DNA of 9,734 bases from an uncultured Eubacteriales bacterium (lineage in GTDB: Bacteria > Bacillota > Clostridia > Lachnospirales > Lachnospiraceae): positions 1 through 9,734 of the forward strand of contig UQVN01000118.1 in NCBI GenBank assembly GCA_900544525.1. The letters run 5' to 3'. Each line of letters starts with the position of its first letter. Within the stretch, counting starts at the first letter, position 1. A model generated the notes under the pieces. That model worked only from the letters and a program-made list of their open reading frames with translations, was not told where the DNA came from and ran no database searches. Made by a program: the position numbers and the translations under genes. This document shows positions 1-7,483 of the stretch, in pieces.

Positions 1-44
1 TTCATATTTGTACTCTTTTTTTAATACAAAATGTATCTGTAAGA

Positions 45-75
45 AAAAATGCACCTCAATGTGAGATGCATTTTT
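45..75 (-). terminator. Rho-independent terminator downstream of the 3D-domain gene
   Basis: Two 14-nt arms (45-58 and 62-75) pair around a 3-nt loop. On the minus strand the only non-Watson-Crick pair, 54 with 66, is a G-U wobble; on the plus strand it would be a C-A mismatch. A T-rich run follows on the minus strand (complement of 41-49). The hairpin lies about 118 nt beyond the stop of the secreted 3D protein and is its most likely transcript end. A weaker T run also exists on the plus side, so it might also stop transcription entering from the left. Confidence 0.75.
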
Positions 76-192
76 CTTTTTGTGATATATACTTTTAAAT
101 GATTTCTTGTTACTTGAAATTGCTTTTTAAGTGTTTGACTTTTTTGCTGTCTTCTTTCGCAAATTCATTTTATCGGTATTGCACATAATCTA

Positions 193-585
193 TTATTTTT
201 TTACTACTTTATAAACTTTTTGATTTTTCTTTAAACCAAATTTAAGGGCATCCTTATGATTCTTAAAATAAATGTCGATATGTTTTCCTTTTACACCGCC
301 TCCGACATCTTCCGCTAAGTATCTTGTCCCATTAATTTTCAATTTTGTTCCAAGCGGAATTAACTTTCTATCGACTGCAACTGTATGATTCTCTTTTGCA
401 ATCGTTCCACTTGCTGTTCCATTCCCCCATTTTCCTGAACATTTAGAACAACCGCAGTAAGCTGTTAATTTAAACTTTCCTAAGTATTGTACTTTATATT
501 TTGACGCTGCCTTTACTTGTAATGGCGAAATTGTCATTAATAACACAAAAGTATATATCAGTAATTTCTTCATTGTTTTCATCAC
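193..585 (-). CDS. Small secreted 3D-domain protein
   Basis: Predicted exported protein of 130 residues built almost entirely of one 3D domain, the double-psi beta-barrel fold shared with the MltA/RpfB/YocH wall-associated proteins, which are linked to peptidoglycan cleavage or remodelling. Residues 1-26 form a signal peptide (KK near the start, hydrophobic 8-19, probable cleavage after VKA). The domain begins at TAYC (41-44) with cysteines 44, 46 and 49, continues through TASGT (57-61), and carries the three family aspartates: D72 in AVDRKLIPLGT, D93 in AEDVGG and D104 in HIDIYF. There is no LysM, SH3 or other wall-binding domain, so it is close to a minimal 3D protein. The start is ambiguous: a GTG at 585 lies 8 nt and an ATG at 582 lies 11 nt after a strong AGGAGGT (594-600); the GTG is annotated. 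The gene has its own promoter and is not part of the upstream operon. The family is clear, but the exact substrate and any lytic activity are inference. Confidence 0.88.
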   Translation of the reverse strand: MMKTMKKLLIYTFVLLMTISPLQVKAASKYKVQYLGKFKLTAYCGCSKCSGKWGNGTASGTIAKENHTVAVDRKLIPLGTKLKINGTRYLAEDVGGGVKGKHIDIYFKNHKDALKFGLKKNQKVYKVVKK

Positions 586-619
586 TCTGAATAACCTCCT
601 GATTTTGTTAACGGTTGCT

Positions 620-648
620 ATTGTAGCATATGATTACAGAGTTGTAAA
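620..648 (-). promoter_or_regulatory. Sigma-A-type promoter of the 3D-domain gene
   Basis: Read on the minus strand, TTTACA (643-648) is separated by exactly 17 nt from TACAAT (620-625), and a TG one base upstream of the -10 gives an extended -10 element. Transcription would start near 613, leaving a leader of about 28 nt with AGGAGGT at 594-600. The match and spacing are good for a housekeeping promoter and show the gene can be expressed independently of the operon upstream. Confidence 0.72.
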
Positions 649-896
649 GCAATTATTACAAAAATATTACATATATTTTACACTAAATTTCATATTTTTT
701 TGAATGCTTTTTGATACACTTTTTACAGTTTTTTTTGCTTTTCCTCAAATCAAATACATTTGTATTTTATACAAGGACAAACTTATTTTTACTTCTATTC
801 CATTATTATCCTTTTCTTCCAAATTATTTTTATTACGAATGCAAAACTTTCATAATGTATTTCTGATGTTAGTGGTCAATAACAATATGATAAAAG
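649..896. other. Intergenic stretch with no supported gene
   Basis: Together with the promoter and terminator on either side, this makes a gap of about 350 bp between the 3D gene and the operon end. It is very AT-rich. Plus-strand reading frames run through it into the antisense of the neighbouring gene, but they lack a ribosome site and have a hydrophobic, composition-driven sequence. A short imperfect inverted repeat (AAATAC, then GTATTT) lies around 750-766 and is of no evident significance. I see no RNA gene or riboswitch. Confidence 0.6.
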
Positions 897-934
897 AAAA
901 AAGCCATTGTAGCAGGTTCTACAATAGCTTTTTT
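897..934 (-). terminator. Rho-independent terminator of the four-gene operon
   Basis: Arms 897-912 and 919-934 (16 nt each) pair around a 6-nt loop. The single irregular pair (905 with 926) is a G-U wobble in minus-strand RNA but a C-A mismatch in plus-strand RNA, so the hairpin is built for the minus strand. A T-rich tail follows (complement of 892-896 and the adjoining A run). The hairpin starts 1 nt after the TGA of the coiled-coil gene, marking the end of the operon. Confidence 0.88.
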
Positions 935-935
935 C

Positions 936-1985
936 TCATTCTATTTTTAATCCATAATCTTCTAACATATTCTCTGCATATGTTTTTAACTGAGGATATT
1001 TTGTTATTATTTTATTCATCTCTAAAATATACTTCTCTTGTCTTTCCTTTTGCCATAAAAGATGCTTTTTTATCTGTTTTTTCCTTAATTCAAAATAATT
1101 TTTCATCTGCTTGCGCTCAACATGCTCTACAAAACTATAGGGATCATTCACAAAAATTTCTGGATAAGAAAATCCATATTCTAAAAGAATGTCCGAGATC
1201 CTCTTTTTTTCCTCAGATATTTGTTCTAACTCTACGTTTTGTTCTGTTTCTTTATATTGTTCTAACAAATGCTCAAACTCTTGTGAATTTTTGATACCAT
1301 ACTTATATTCTAATGCCGCTTTCAAAAATGAATTTTGTGTTAAACGTTCGGTTAAATGCTCTTGGTACTGACAAATCCGTTCTAACCTTCTTTGAATAAA
1401 AACCATTTTCCTTTTCATTCTTCCTTTAAACTGCAAAACAATAAGAAGTAAAAAAGCGCCTATTAAAATACAAAAAGAAATTCCTATTTTATATGAAAAT
1501 TCATAGTGCATACCGATAAAAACGAAAACTCCTATTGCCATTGCCATCATAAGAATCACACTGATTTCCCAAGCCAAGCAAGTTTTTTGCCTTTCTTTAT
1601 ATTTTTCTTCTTTTTCCTTTAACATCACTTCTTCTTCGGCAAAGTCATTGACCTCTTTTGTCATTTTTGCTCGCTCGTTTTCTAACTTATGAAGTTCGTC
1701 TTGCTCACTTTCACTTTCTTTTCCATATTTTTTAAAAATACTAAACAATAAATTTGAAAAATCCCCTGGTTTCTCTTCATAACTAGTATCGATTGCATGC
1801 AATGTGTAAAACATAGAATATCCTTCTTGTTTTTTCTCCTCTAAGAAACTCTCCATTCGTTCGATATCCGCTAAGTAGCCTTCCAATACGTTCTCTTCTT
1901 TTTGCAGATCTTCTATATAATAAGTAGTTTCTCCAATTCGATCACAAATAGCGTCTAGGTCTTTTTCCTGTTTTTTTAATTCCAT
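936..1985 (-). CDS. Coiled-coil protein with two central membrane segments
   Basis: I do not recognise a named family. The 349-residue protein has charged, heptad-like helical segments at about 1-55 and 90-135, two hydrophobic membrane helices at about 139-159 and 165-186 joined by a very short loop, then a basic stop (KGRMKRKM, 187-194) and more coiled coil at about 195-265 and 290-325. With only a few residues between the helices and basic residues after the second, both long arms should lie in the cytoplasm, forming a membrane hairpin anchor. There is no signal peptide and no enzyme motif. It is the last gene of the operon: the ATG lies 21 nt after the TPR gene's stop, with a purine-rich GGAGAG about 9 nt upstream. 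The likely role, by inference from structure and context, is to tether the TPR/Hsp70-like/DUF5717 proteins to the membrane. Confidence 0.85.
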   Translation of the reverse strand: MELKKQEKDLDAICDRIGETTYYIEDLQKEENVLEGYLADIERMESFLEEKKQEGYSMFYTLHAIDTSYEEKPGDFSNLLFSIFKKYGKESESEQDELHKLENERAKMTKEVNDFAEEEVMLKEKEEKYKERQKTCLAWEISVILMMAMAIGVFVFIGMHYEFSYKIGISFCILIGAFLLLIVLQFKGRMKRKMVFIQRRLERICQYQEHLTERLTQNSFLKAALEYKYGIKNSQEFEHLLEQYKETEQNVELEQISEEKKRISDILLEYGFSYPEIFVNDPYSFVEHVERKQMKNYFELRKKQIKKHLLWQKERQEKYILEMNKIITKYPQLKTYAENMLEDYGLKIE

Positions 1986-2006
1986 CTCTTTTCTCTCTCC
2001 GCTTTT

Positions 2007-2849
2007 TTATCGTATTCTCGTATTCTCACGATATTCTTGTTTCCATTTGGCAGAAAGATTTTTCATCATCTTTTGATATTCCTTCTTATTCCCTTCTTCT
2101 TTTAAAGTGCAAGCTCGTTCCAACCTTTGATAATCTTTATAATCGACTAAAGTCTCTTCTTTTCGTTTCATCTCTTCAATAAAATCAGAATATTTCTCAA
2201 TTGGTATATTATTTTGGGCAATATCCTTTTTTATTTCTTCCTGTTTTCCAAGTAAATATAAGGTAATCCAATAGCTTTTCCTAGATTTCTCATAATTTCC
2301 ATATTCACAAGCTTTTTTAAAACTTTTTGCCGCTTCTTCATATTGCATATCTTTTGCTAAGCAACTGCCTTTTGCATGCCATACCGCTGCAAACCACTGG
2401 TTATTCTCTTCTCGTTCTGGAATCTCATATACAAGATGATCATAAATCTTTAGGGCTTGTTGTGGTTTTCCAGCTTTATATAGCGCATCGGCATAATATC
2501 TCTTTTGTAACCAAACTTCTTTTAAGCGCAACAAGTCAAGTCTCTCGATTACTGCCCTAATATCTTTTGGACTTAAATAAGGATAGGCTTCTAAAATCGT
2601 TAACACCTGTGCTCGACTTTGCACATTATCTCTTTTTAAATAGGTAAGTTTTTCCGCTAGTGTATACGCTTTTATTTCTTTTTGCATCCATTCGATCAAC
2701 TCATCGGTTACAAAGTCCACTTGAAATAAAGCTGGATATTGACAAATATAATAGCATAATTCTTCATAAGAATAAAAATTTTGTCCTGTTTCTTGAAAAC
2801 AAAATGGCTTTTTTGCCACTTCCGTTTCACATACAATCACTTTTCCCAC
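2007..2849 (-). CDS. TPR protein of the DUF5717/Hsp70-like operon
   Basis: Cytoplasmic helical protein of 280 residues with no signal peptide or membrane segment. The N-terminal 60 residues form a distinctive module (GKVIVC at 2-7, then KPFCF, SYEELCYYI at 27-35 and DELIEWM at 49-55). I recall this module from proteins sitting beside the same partners in other Lachnospiraceae. Two tetratricopeptide repeats follow: about 115-148 (ADALYKAGKPQQALKIYDHL) and 154-187 (KGSCLAKDMQYEEAAKSF). A charged helical tail covers 220-280. The start is set at GTG 2849, where AGGAG lies 8 nt upstream. An open frame extends to a TTG at 2891, but that would overlap the Hsp70-like gene by 31 nt and lacks a good ribosome site. 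The ribosome site overlaps the upstream gene's stop codon, suggesting translational coupling. TPRs usually bind partner peptides, so a role as adaptor for the Hsp70-like protein is plausible but inferred. Confidence 0.85.
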   Translation of the reverse strand: MGKVIVCETEVAKKPFCFQETGQNFYSYEELCYYICQYPALFQVDFVTDELIEWMQKEIKAYTLAEKLTYLKRDNVQSRAQVLTILEAYPYLSPKDIRAVIERLDLLRLKEVWLQKRYYADALYKAGKPQQALKIYDHLVYEIPEREENNQWFAAVWHAKGSCLAKDMQYEEAAKSFKKACEYGNYEKSRKSYWITLYLLGKQEEIKKDIAQNNIPIEKYSDFIEEMKRKEETLVDYKDYQRLERACTLKEEGNKKEYQKMMKNLSAKWKQEYRENTRIR

Positions 2850-2857
2850 TTTGCCAT

Positions 2858-2862
2858 CTCCT
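2858..2862 (-). promoter_or_regulatory. Shine-Dalgarno site that decides the TPR start
   Basis: AGGAG in minus-strand RNA ends 8 nt before the GTG at 2849 and overlaps the TAG stop of the Hsp70-like gene (2861-2863). Ribosomes finishing the upstream gene would be delivered straight to this site. It supports the GTG start rather than the longer TTG-started frame. A second in-frame GTG at 2840 is 17 nt away and less likely. Confidence 0.65.
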
Positions 2863-4087
2863 ACTCTTTTAATACAATCTTTTTCACCCAAATTTGATGA
2901 GAAGTTGGAAATAATTCTCCAAATCCCAAATCTTTAATTTTTAAATAGCCTTCTTTGCTGGAAGTATATTGTGCTTCTACTTCTACTCTTGTAGTCATCG
3001 GAGGGCGTTTAGGCATCCCATGAAGAACCATTACTTCCCGCTCAATCTCTTTTGTTCTAAGGTTTTGATAAATAATTTCCATCTTCTGCTCATTTTCCAA
3101 CATGAACTGCACAGCTCCCTTTTGTCCATACCAGTCACAACCACCTTCTACAACAGGAGCAAACCTTGGCTGTCCATTTACCGTAATTGCTGTTCCAATA
3201 TTATATAAACACAGTCCATTGGCAAGTAGTTTTGGATTCCTCTTTCTACCTTCTTCTAACGCAAAGCAAAAAGCACCTTTTGTAAACAAATTTTGTCCCA
3301 TAAAAGCTCGCCTATTTCGACAAACAACTTTCAACGTTTCATTCATCCACTCGCCATCAAATTCGCTTCCCGTCAAATAAACGACAGGAGTCTTATATTG
3401 ATAAAATAGCTTTTCTAGCATTTTGGAAAATCTTTCGTCTTTTGACTCTCCTTGTTCTAATTCCAATCTTTCCTCCAATGGAATCGTTTGAATTTGAAGC
3501 ATATCCCCTGCTGGTGTCCTTCCAAGATAGTGATATGCCATCCCTTCTTTATTATATTCCAATAACCCGATTCCTTTTGTTCCACTACATTCCTCTTGAT
3601 GAAGAACAAAAGCCATAAAGGCGGTGAAATGACTAATTCTATGAATAATACAATGTTTTTCTTTTATCAATTGTTTTATATTCTCTAATTCATCAAACAG
3701 TATTTCCGGATTTCCACTGGTAATCACAATGCGTGCATCTTGAAAGGAAATTTTTAACTTCTTCATATGTAATGCTAACATCTTCACAAATAGTTGCCTG
3801 TAAGAATACAAGGTATCTTCTACCATTATTTTTTCTTCTTTTTTTAACTTTCGGTCAAAATCCTCAAAAAAGTTCCCTTGTTCCTCATCCCTCTTTTGTC
3901 TGGCCTCATATCCACTATACCATTTTTTTGATTCTTTCCCATAAAATAAAAGGTTTGGAATCAATGCTCGTTCCTCTTGTTCTGCAAATGCTTGTGGCTG
4001 TTCCATCTCTTCAGTCTGATAGCTAATTTGTGTATAAGCATAGGAAAGATCAATCCCTAATAACGTCTCTTGTTTTATTGTATCCAT
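2861..4087 (-). CDS. Divergent Hsp70/actin-fold protein (DUF5716-like)
   Basis: A 408-residue cytoplasmic protein with the order of an Hsp70-type actin-fold domain followed by a beta-rich C-terminus. LLGIDLSYAYTQISY (9-23) aligns with the phosphate-1 strand; ISHFTAFMAFVLHQ (151-164) sits where Hsp70s have the connect helix with AAALAY; GIGLLEYNKEG (172-182) takes the phosphate-2 position; VVYLTGSEFDGEWM (235-248) resembles the adenosine motif; and NLFTKGAFCFAL (266-277) resembles the second connect helix. Residues about 295-405 look like a substrate-binding-type beta domain, ending in a GFGELFPTS segment (388-396), without the helical lid of DnaK. D13 is kept, but the glycine/threonine phosphate loops are lost. 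I recall DUF5716 as the family name, but this needs an HMM check. The ATG follows AGAGAGG by 6 nt and lies 19 nt after the DUF5717-like gene's stop. The fold assignment is fairly secure; ATPase or chaperone activity is unproven and doubtful. Confidence 0.8.
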   Translation of the reverse strand: MDTIKQETLLGIDLSYAYTQISYQTEEMEQPQAFAEQEERALIPNLLFYGKESKKWYSGYEARQKRDEEQGNFFEDFDRKLKKEEKIMVEDTLYSYRQLFVKMLALHMKKLKISFQDARIVITSGNPEILFDELENIKQLIKEKHCIIHRISHFTAFMAFVLHQEECSGTKGIGLLEYNKEGMAYHYLGRTPAGDMLQIQTIPLEERLELEQGESKDERFSKMLEKLFYQYKTPVVYLTGSEFDGEWMNETLKVVCRNRRAFMGQNLFTKGAFCFALEEGRKRNPKLLANGLCLYNIGTAITVNGQPRFAPVVEGGCDWYGQKGAVQFMLENEQKMEIIYQNLRTKEIEREVMVLHGMPKRPPMTTRVEVEAQYTSSKEGYLKIKDLGFGELFPTSHQIWVKKIVLKE

Positions 4088-4106
4088 ATTAATCCTCTCT
4101 TTATTT

Positions 4107-7100
4107 TTATAACAGCGACCACTCTTGATCGATTAATTTTGTATGATAGATGTATTCTTTTGCAAGCTCATATGCTTTATCATCCTCTTTTGCCTCAACG
4201 CTCATAAGAAAGGAATTTAATAAATCAAATCGACTCTCTTCTTTCTCCTTTCCTTCTTTTTCTCCATGAAGTGTTCCTGTCTTTACCATCCGATCTGAAT
4301 GTTCGGTTTTCTGCCAAACACTATATTCCATCTCTTCCTTATAAAAGACTACAAAATATGCCGTATAAATCCCTGGCATAACTTCTTTCATCTCTATTTT
4401 TTGTGCCTTTTCATAATACTTTCCCTCTTCTCCTCTTAAAGCACATCTCATATAATAGATACTGTTTCTCTCTCCATGATAACAAACGCACTTTCTCACT
4501 TTTAGTTCATAAGGCACGGAAAGATTTGTCGCAAATGTTTGGAAAAATGGCAATACAATTCCTTCCATTGTAAATTCACTAATCGTCTTTTGAATCCAAG
4601 GCAACATTTCTTCCTCAACTTCCGATTGCTCGGATAGATCGTAAAGCAATGCCATTTTGCCAAAGTCGTCGGTAATCCGTTCAGTTAATACTGCCTCTTT
4701 TAATATCCGATAAAATTCAATTGGAAATGAATATTCTTTTACAAAACTATCATAGCTTACATAGCGTAAAAATGCTTTCCCAAGCAAACTTTCGGATTTT
4801 CTCTCCCAAAATGAAGCAAAAATAGGAAATAGACCCTCACAAATATTTTCTTCAAACAAACTCTGCGCTAAAATATTCTCTTCTAATGCTTCAATTCGAA
4901 CGGAATTTTCAAAAGATGTATTCCAAACCTCTATGAGTTCCTTTAAGGAACTAATTAAATATTTTCCGATGTATTCTAATGAATATTCATCATAACGCTC
5001 ATTGCGAAAGGCATACATACACATCTCAAGGAGAAACTCATCTTTTGTCACAGCTGTACTCTTTAATAAGTAAGAAGTGAGTCGCAAAATTCTCTTTGGC
5101 ATAATTCCGTGATAGCCATATTCCTCAATGGAACATAGGACAGGGCCATACATTCTTCTTGTAATCATGTACTCTAGCAATTGATTCCTATCTTCCCGTT
5201 CATAACGACTTAAATCTACTTTTTGTAAATATTCATCTAATAATTCCCCTTCATAGTTCTCATAATAATAATCAATAATTAGTTTCAAACAATTTAAATA
5301 AAACTTCTCATCAATATCGTTTAACGTTAAAACGTTTTTTATTACTTGAATCGCTCTCGCATCCGTTTGGTGATACTTTAGTGTATGACGCCCAAGTCGA
5401 TAAAGTAACATCGGCTGTGTTTTATTATATTGATAACAAAGCCTCATATAGCGGGAATCTTCAAAAAGATCTTGTAAATCATAAGGGATGGAACTTACAT
5501 ATCGTCTTCCTAACTTATCTAATAATATAATCTTATAACGATCTGTATACAGATCCAGATAAGCTGTATGATTGATCAAAGGATAATACGAGGCTTTTTT
5601 TGTTTCCTGATGATATACCATCACTCCAGTAATCAAAGGATGTTGACAAGTTATTTTTTGTTTAAATAAGATCCCTGGAAGTTCTGTCAACAGTTCTTCA
5701 CTAATTAACATTCGTTCAAAATTTCTTCTATATAAATAGAACAGATCTTGACTGATTTTTCCTTTTTGCATCTGTTCTTTAATAAACGATTGCATTTTCT
5801 CTCCAAATTGATACAAAATACCTTCATATTCCCGATCATGATATAAAATATTAGCAAATAAATAAGCCCTTTCCTCTTCTGGAAGTGGTTCAGCATCCAC
5901 AAAATATAATAGAATGGAGCGTGGAATAAGCCCATATTCTCTATGATCCATACTCCGAATATATGCCTCACAAAGTCCAATTAATTTTAATGATTCTTGA
6001 ACACCTAATTTGTAGTAAATGTGGTATTTCTCCTCCATTCGATTTCCTTTGATTAAAATGCTACAAAGAATAGTCAAATATTCCTTCAATGGTTGCTGTT
6101 CATAAAATCTCTTAGCCAATTCAAATACTCGCCTTGAAAACTGTTTTTCATGAGATGCCAATTGCATAAACCGATCCAAAAGTCGCATAGAAACAAAGTG
6201 ATATTTGCATCCCCATTTTAAGGCATAAAGTTCTGCTCCCCTTAGCTCTGTTAATAACTCTGGCTCCTCATTCATATCTTTTAACATTTCATAGGAAAGA
6301 AATGGGCTGTGATATCCATTTTCATACAAAGCAATTAACTCTTCTTTTTTTCTTAAAGAATCTTTTGTTGCCTCTTCTGAAAGGCGATTTAACAAATGAA
6401 CATAATGTTCCTCTGGAAGAACTACTTTTCTTCCTTCCTCTTCTTCTTGAAGGGATAAGGCTATTTTTTTCTCATTGTTTTTATATCGTTCTTCTGACAA
6501 CATATTCGTATGATATAAAAACCAATTCTCATAAAGTTCAAATGCTTTCTTTTTCCATATTCTCTTTTTTGCCAGCTCTTCTCTTTTTTTTCTTCCTTTT
6601 TCTCCTGAATCATAAGAGACTTGGATTTTTATTATCTGGCTTCCACAAAGAACTTCTAACTCGGTATTCCAATCATGAATGGAACGGCTGATTTTATCCA
6701 CTTCAAAAACAATGCTCGCTTCTTGATTTTGAAAATCCTCTTGATGTAATACTGTTTTCTCTATATGTAAATATCCTTTTTGCTCCTGTATAATCGCCCC
6801 TACATAACCTTCTCTATTTTGTTTTACTTTAATTTCATACCGATCTTGTTCTGGTAATATGGTTACTTTTGTCTCATTCAGGCTCAAATATACAGGCTCT
6901 TTTTCTTTTAAGAAAACAATAAACTCTTCCATGGCTTGCGCTAAAGAACGACTTTCTAGCAAAGCCTGATACACTAATTTCTGCTCATCTTCTCCTTTTA
7001 ATAATACCTTCTCAAATTCTACAGAAGCAAATAATTCTAATGCTTCTTCTCGATTTTTCTCCACCAGTTCTAAAAACTTACGGATATCTTTTAATTCCCC

Positions 7101-7466
7101 AATGCTTGTTGTCAAATAGTTTCCCTCAATTATCACTTCATAAGGAACTTCAAACTCTCCTCCATCAGTAATAAGAACGAAACTACCCGTTTCTTTATCT
7201 CCTGCTTGTGTATTCTTTCCATTAAAATAATAACGAATCCCATATTGTGTCTCTATGAAATCTCGTTCCGAAACAATTTCCATTAATGAATTTGTGGAAA
7301 TCACACACCCCTTTATCGGCTCTTTATTGATAGATTCTATCTGAAATTCTCCTTCAATAAAAGCCCCCTCTTTTAGTTGCAACTGAATTTTTTCCTCAGA
7401 AATCTTTACTTTCGGACGTTTTATATCAAATTTCCCCTCTGACATTTGCCAGATTTTCTTCTTCAT
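4107..7466 (-). CDS. Giant beta/helical scaffold protein (DUF5717-like)
   Basis: First gene of the operon, 1119 residues, with no signal peptide and no membrane segment, so presumably cytoplasmic. By eye it has an N-terminal beta-sandwich-like domain at about 12-115 (ending GEFEVPYEV), a helical linker at 120-190, a second beta domain at 193-286, and a highly charged stretch at 287-345. A long array of amphipathic helices resembling a TPR/HEAT solenoid spans about 350-970, interrupted by a beta-rich insert at about 603-663. A C-terminal beta domain follows at about 980-1066 (starting VPYELKVRK, with MPGIYTAYFVVFY), then a short helical tail. The two N-terminal modules and the VPYEL/GIY region match my memory of DUF5717_N and DUF5717 in Lachnospiraceae. 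No catalytic motif is seen. The ATG follows AGGTGG (7474-7479) by 7 nt. The most likely role is a large assembly platform for the Hsp70-like, TPR and coiled-coil partners; this is inferred from context. Confidence 0.87.
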   Translation of the reverse strand: MKKKIWQMSEGKFDIKRPKVKISEEKIQLQLKEGAFIEGEFQIESINKEPIKGCVISTNSLMEIVSERDFIETQYGIRYYFNGKNTQAGDKETGSFVLITDGGEFEVPYEVIIEGNYLTTSIGELKDIRKFLELVEKNREEALELFASVEFEKVLLKGEDEQKLVYQALLESRSLAQAMEEFIVFLKEKEPVYLSLNETKVTILPEQDRYEIKVKQNREGYVGAIIQEQKGYLHIEKTVLHQEDFQNQEASIVFEVDKISRSIHDWNTELEVLCGSQIIKIQVSYDSGEKGRKKREELAKKRIWKKKAFELYENWFLYHTNMLSEERYKNNEKKIALSLQEEEEGRKVVLPEEHYVHLLNRLSEEATKDSLRKKEELIALYENGYHSPFLSYEMLKDMNEEPELLTELRGAELYALKWGCKYHFVSMRLLDRFMQLASHEKQFSRRVFELAKRFYEQQPLKEYLTILCSILIKGNRMEEKYHIYYKLGVQESLKLIGLCEAYIRSMDHREYGLIPRSILLYFVDAEPLPEEERAYLFANILYHDREYEGILYQFGEKMQSFIKEQMQKGKISQDLFYLYRRNFERMLISEELLTELPGILFKQKITCQHPLITGVMVYHQETKKASYYPLINHTAYLDLYTDRYKIILLDKLGRRYVSSIPYDLQDLFEDSRYMRLCYQYNKTQPMLLYRLGRHTLKYHQTDARAIQVIKNVLTLNDIDEKFYLNCLKLIIDYYYENYEGELLDEYLQKVDLSRYEREDRNQLLEYMITRRMYGPVLCSIEEYGYHGIMPKRILRLTSYLLKSTAVTKDEFLLEMCMYAFRNERYDEYSLEYIGKYLISSLKELIEVWNTSFENSVRIEALEENILAQSLFEENICEGLFPIFASFWERKSESLLGKAFLRYVSYDSFVKEYSFPIEFYRILKEAVLTERITDDFGKMALLYDLSEQSEVEEEMLPWIQKTISEFTMEGIVLPFFQTFATNLSVPYELKVRKCVCYHGERNSIYYMRCALRGEEGKYYEKAQKIEMKEVMPGIYTAYFVVFYKEEMEYSVWQKTEHSDRMVKTGTLHGEKEGKEKEESRFDLLNSFLMSVEAKEDDKAYELAKEYIYHTKLIDQEWSLL

Positions 7467-7483
7467 TCGTCAACCACCTACCT

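Noticed and set aside
125..180. Minus-strand mini-frame encoding about 18 lysine-rich residues just downstream of the 3D gene
   Set aside because: No Shine-Dalgarno site precedes it and the basic composition is expected from A-rich DNA.
704..1294. Plus-strand open frame of 196 codons
   Set aside because: Most of it is antisense to the coiled-coil gene; it crosses the operon terminator, has no ribosome site, and its Leu/Phe/Ser-rich make-up reflects the complement of Lys/Glu-rich coding DNA.
2850..2891. Longer TPR start at TTG 2891
   Set aside because: It lacks a good ribosome site and overlaps the upstream gene; GTG 2849 has AGGAG at ideal spacing.
5705..5980. Minus-strand open frame of 91 codons in another frame
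   Set aside because: It lies wholly inside the large scaffold gene, without a ribosome site and with no family resemblance.
6302..6691. Plus-strand open frame of 129 codons
   Set aside because: Antisense to the scaffold gene; its strong hydrophobicity is explained by the complement of charged codons.
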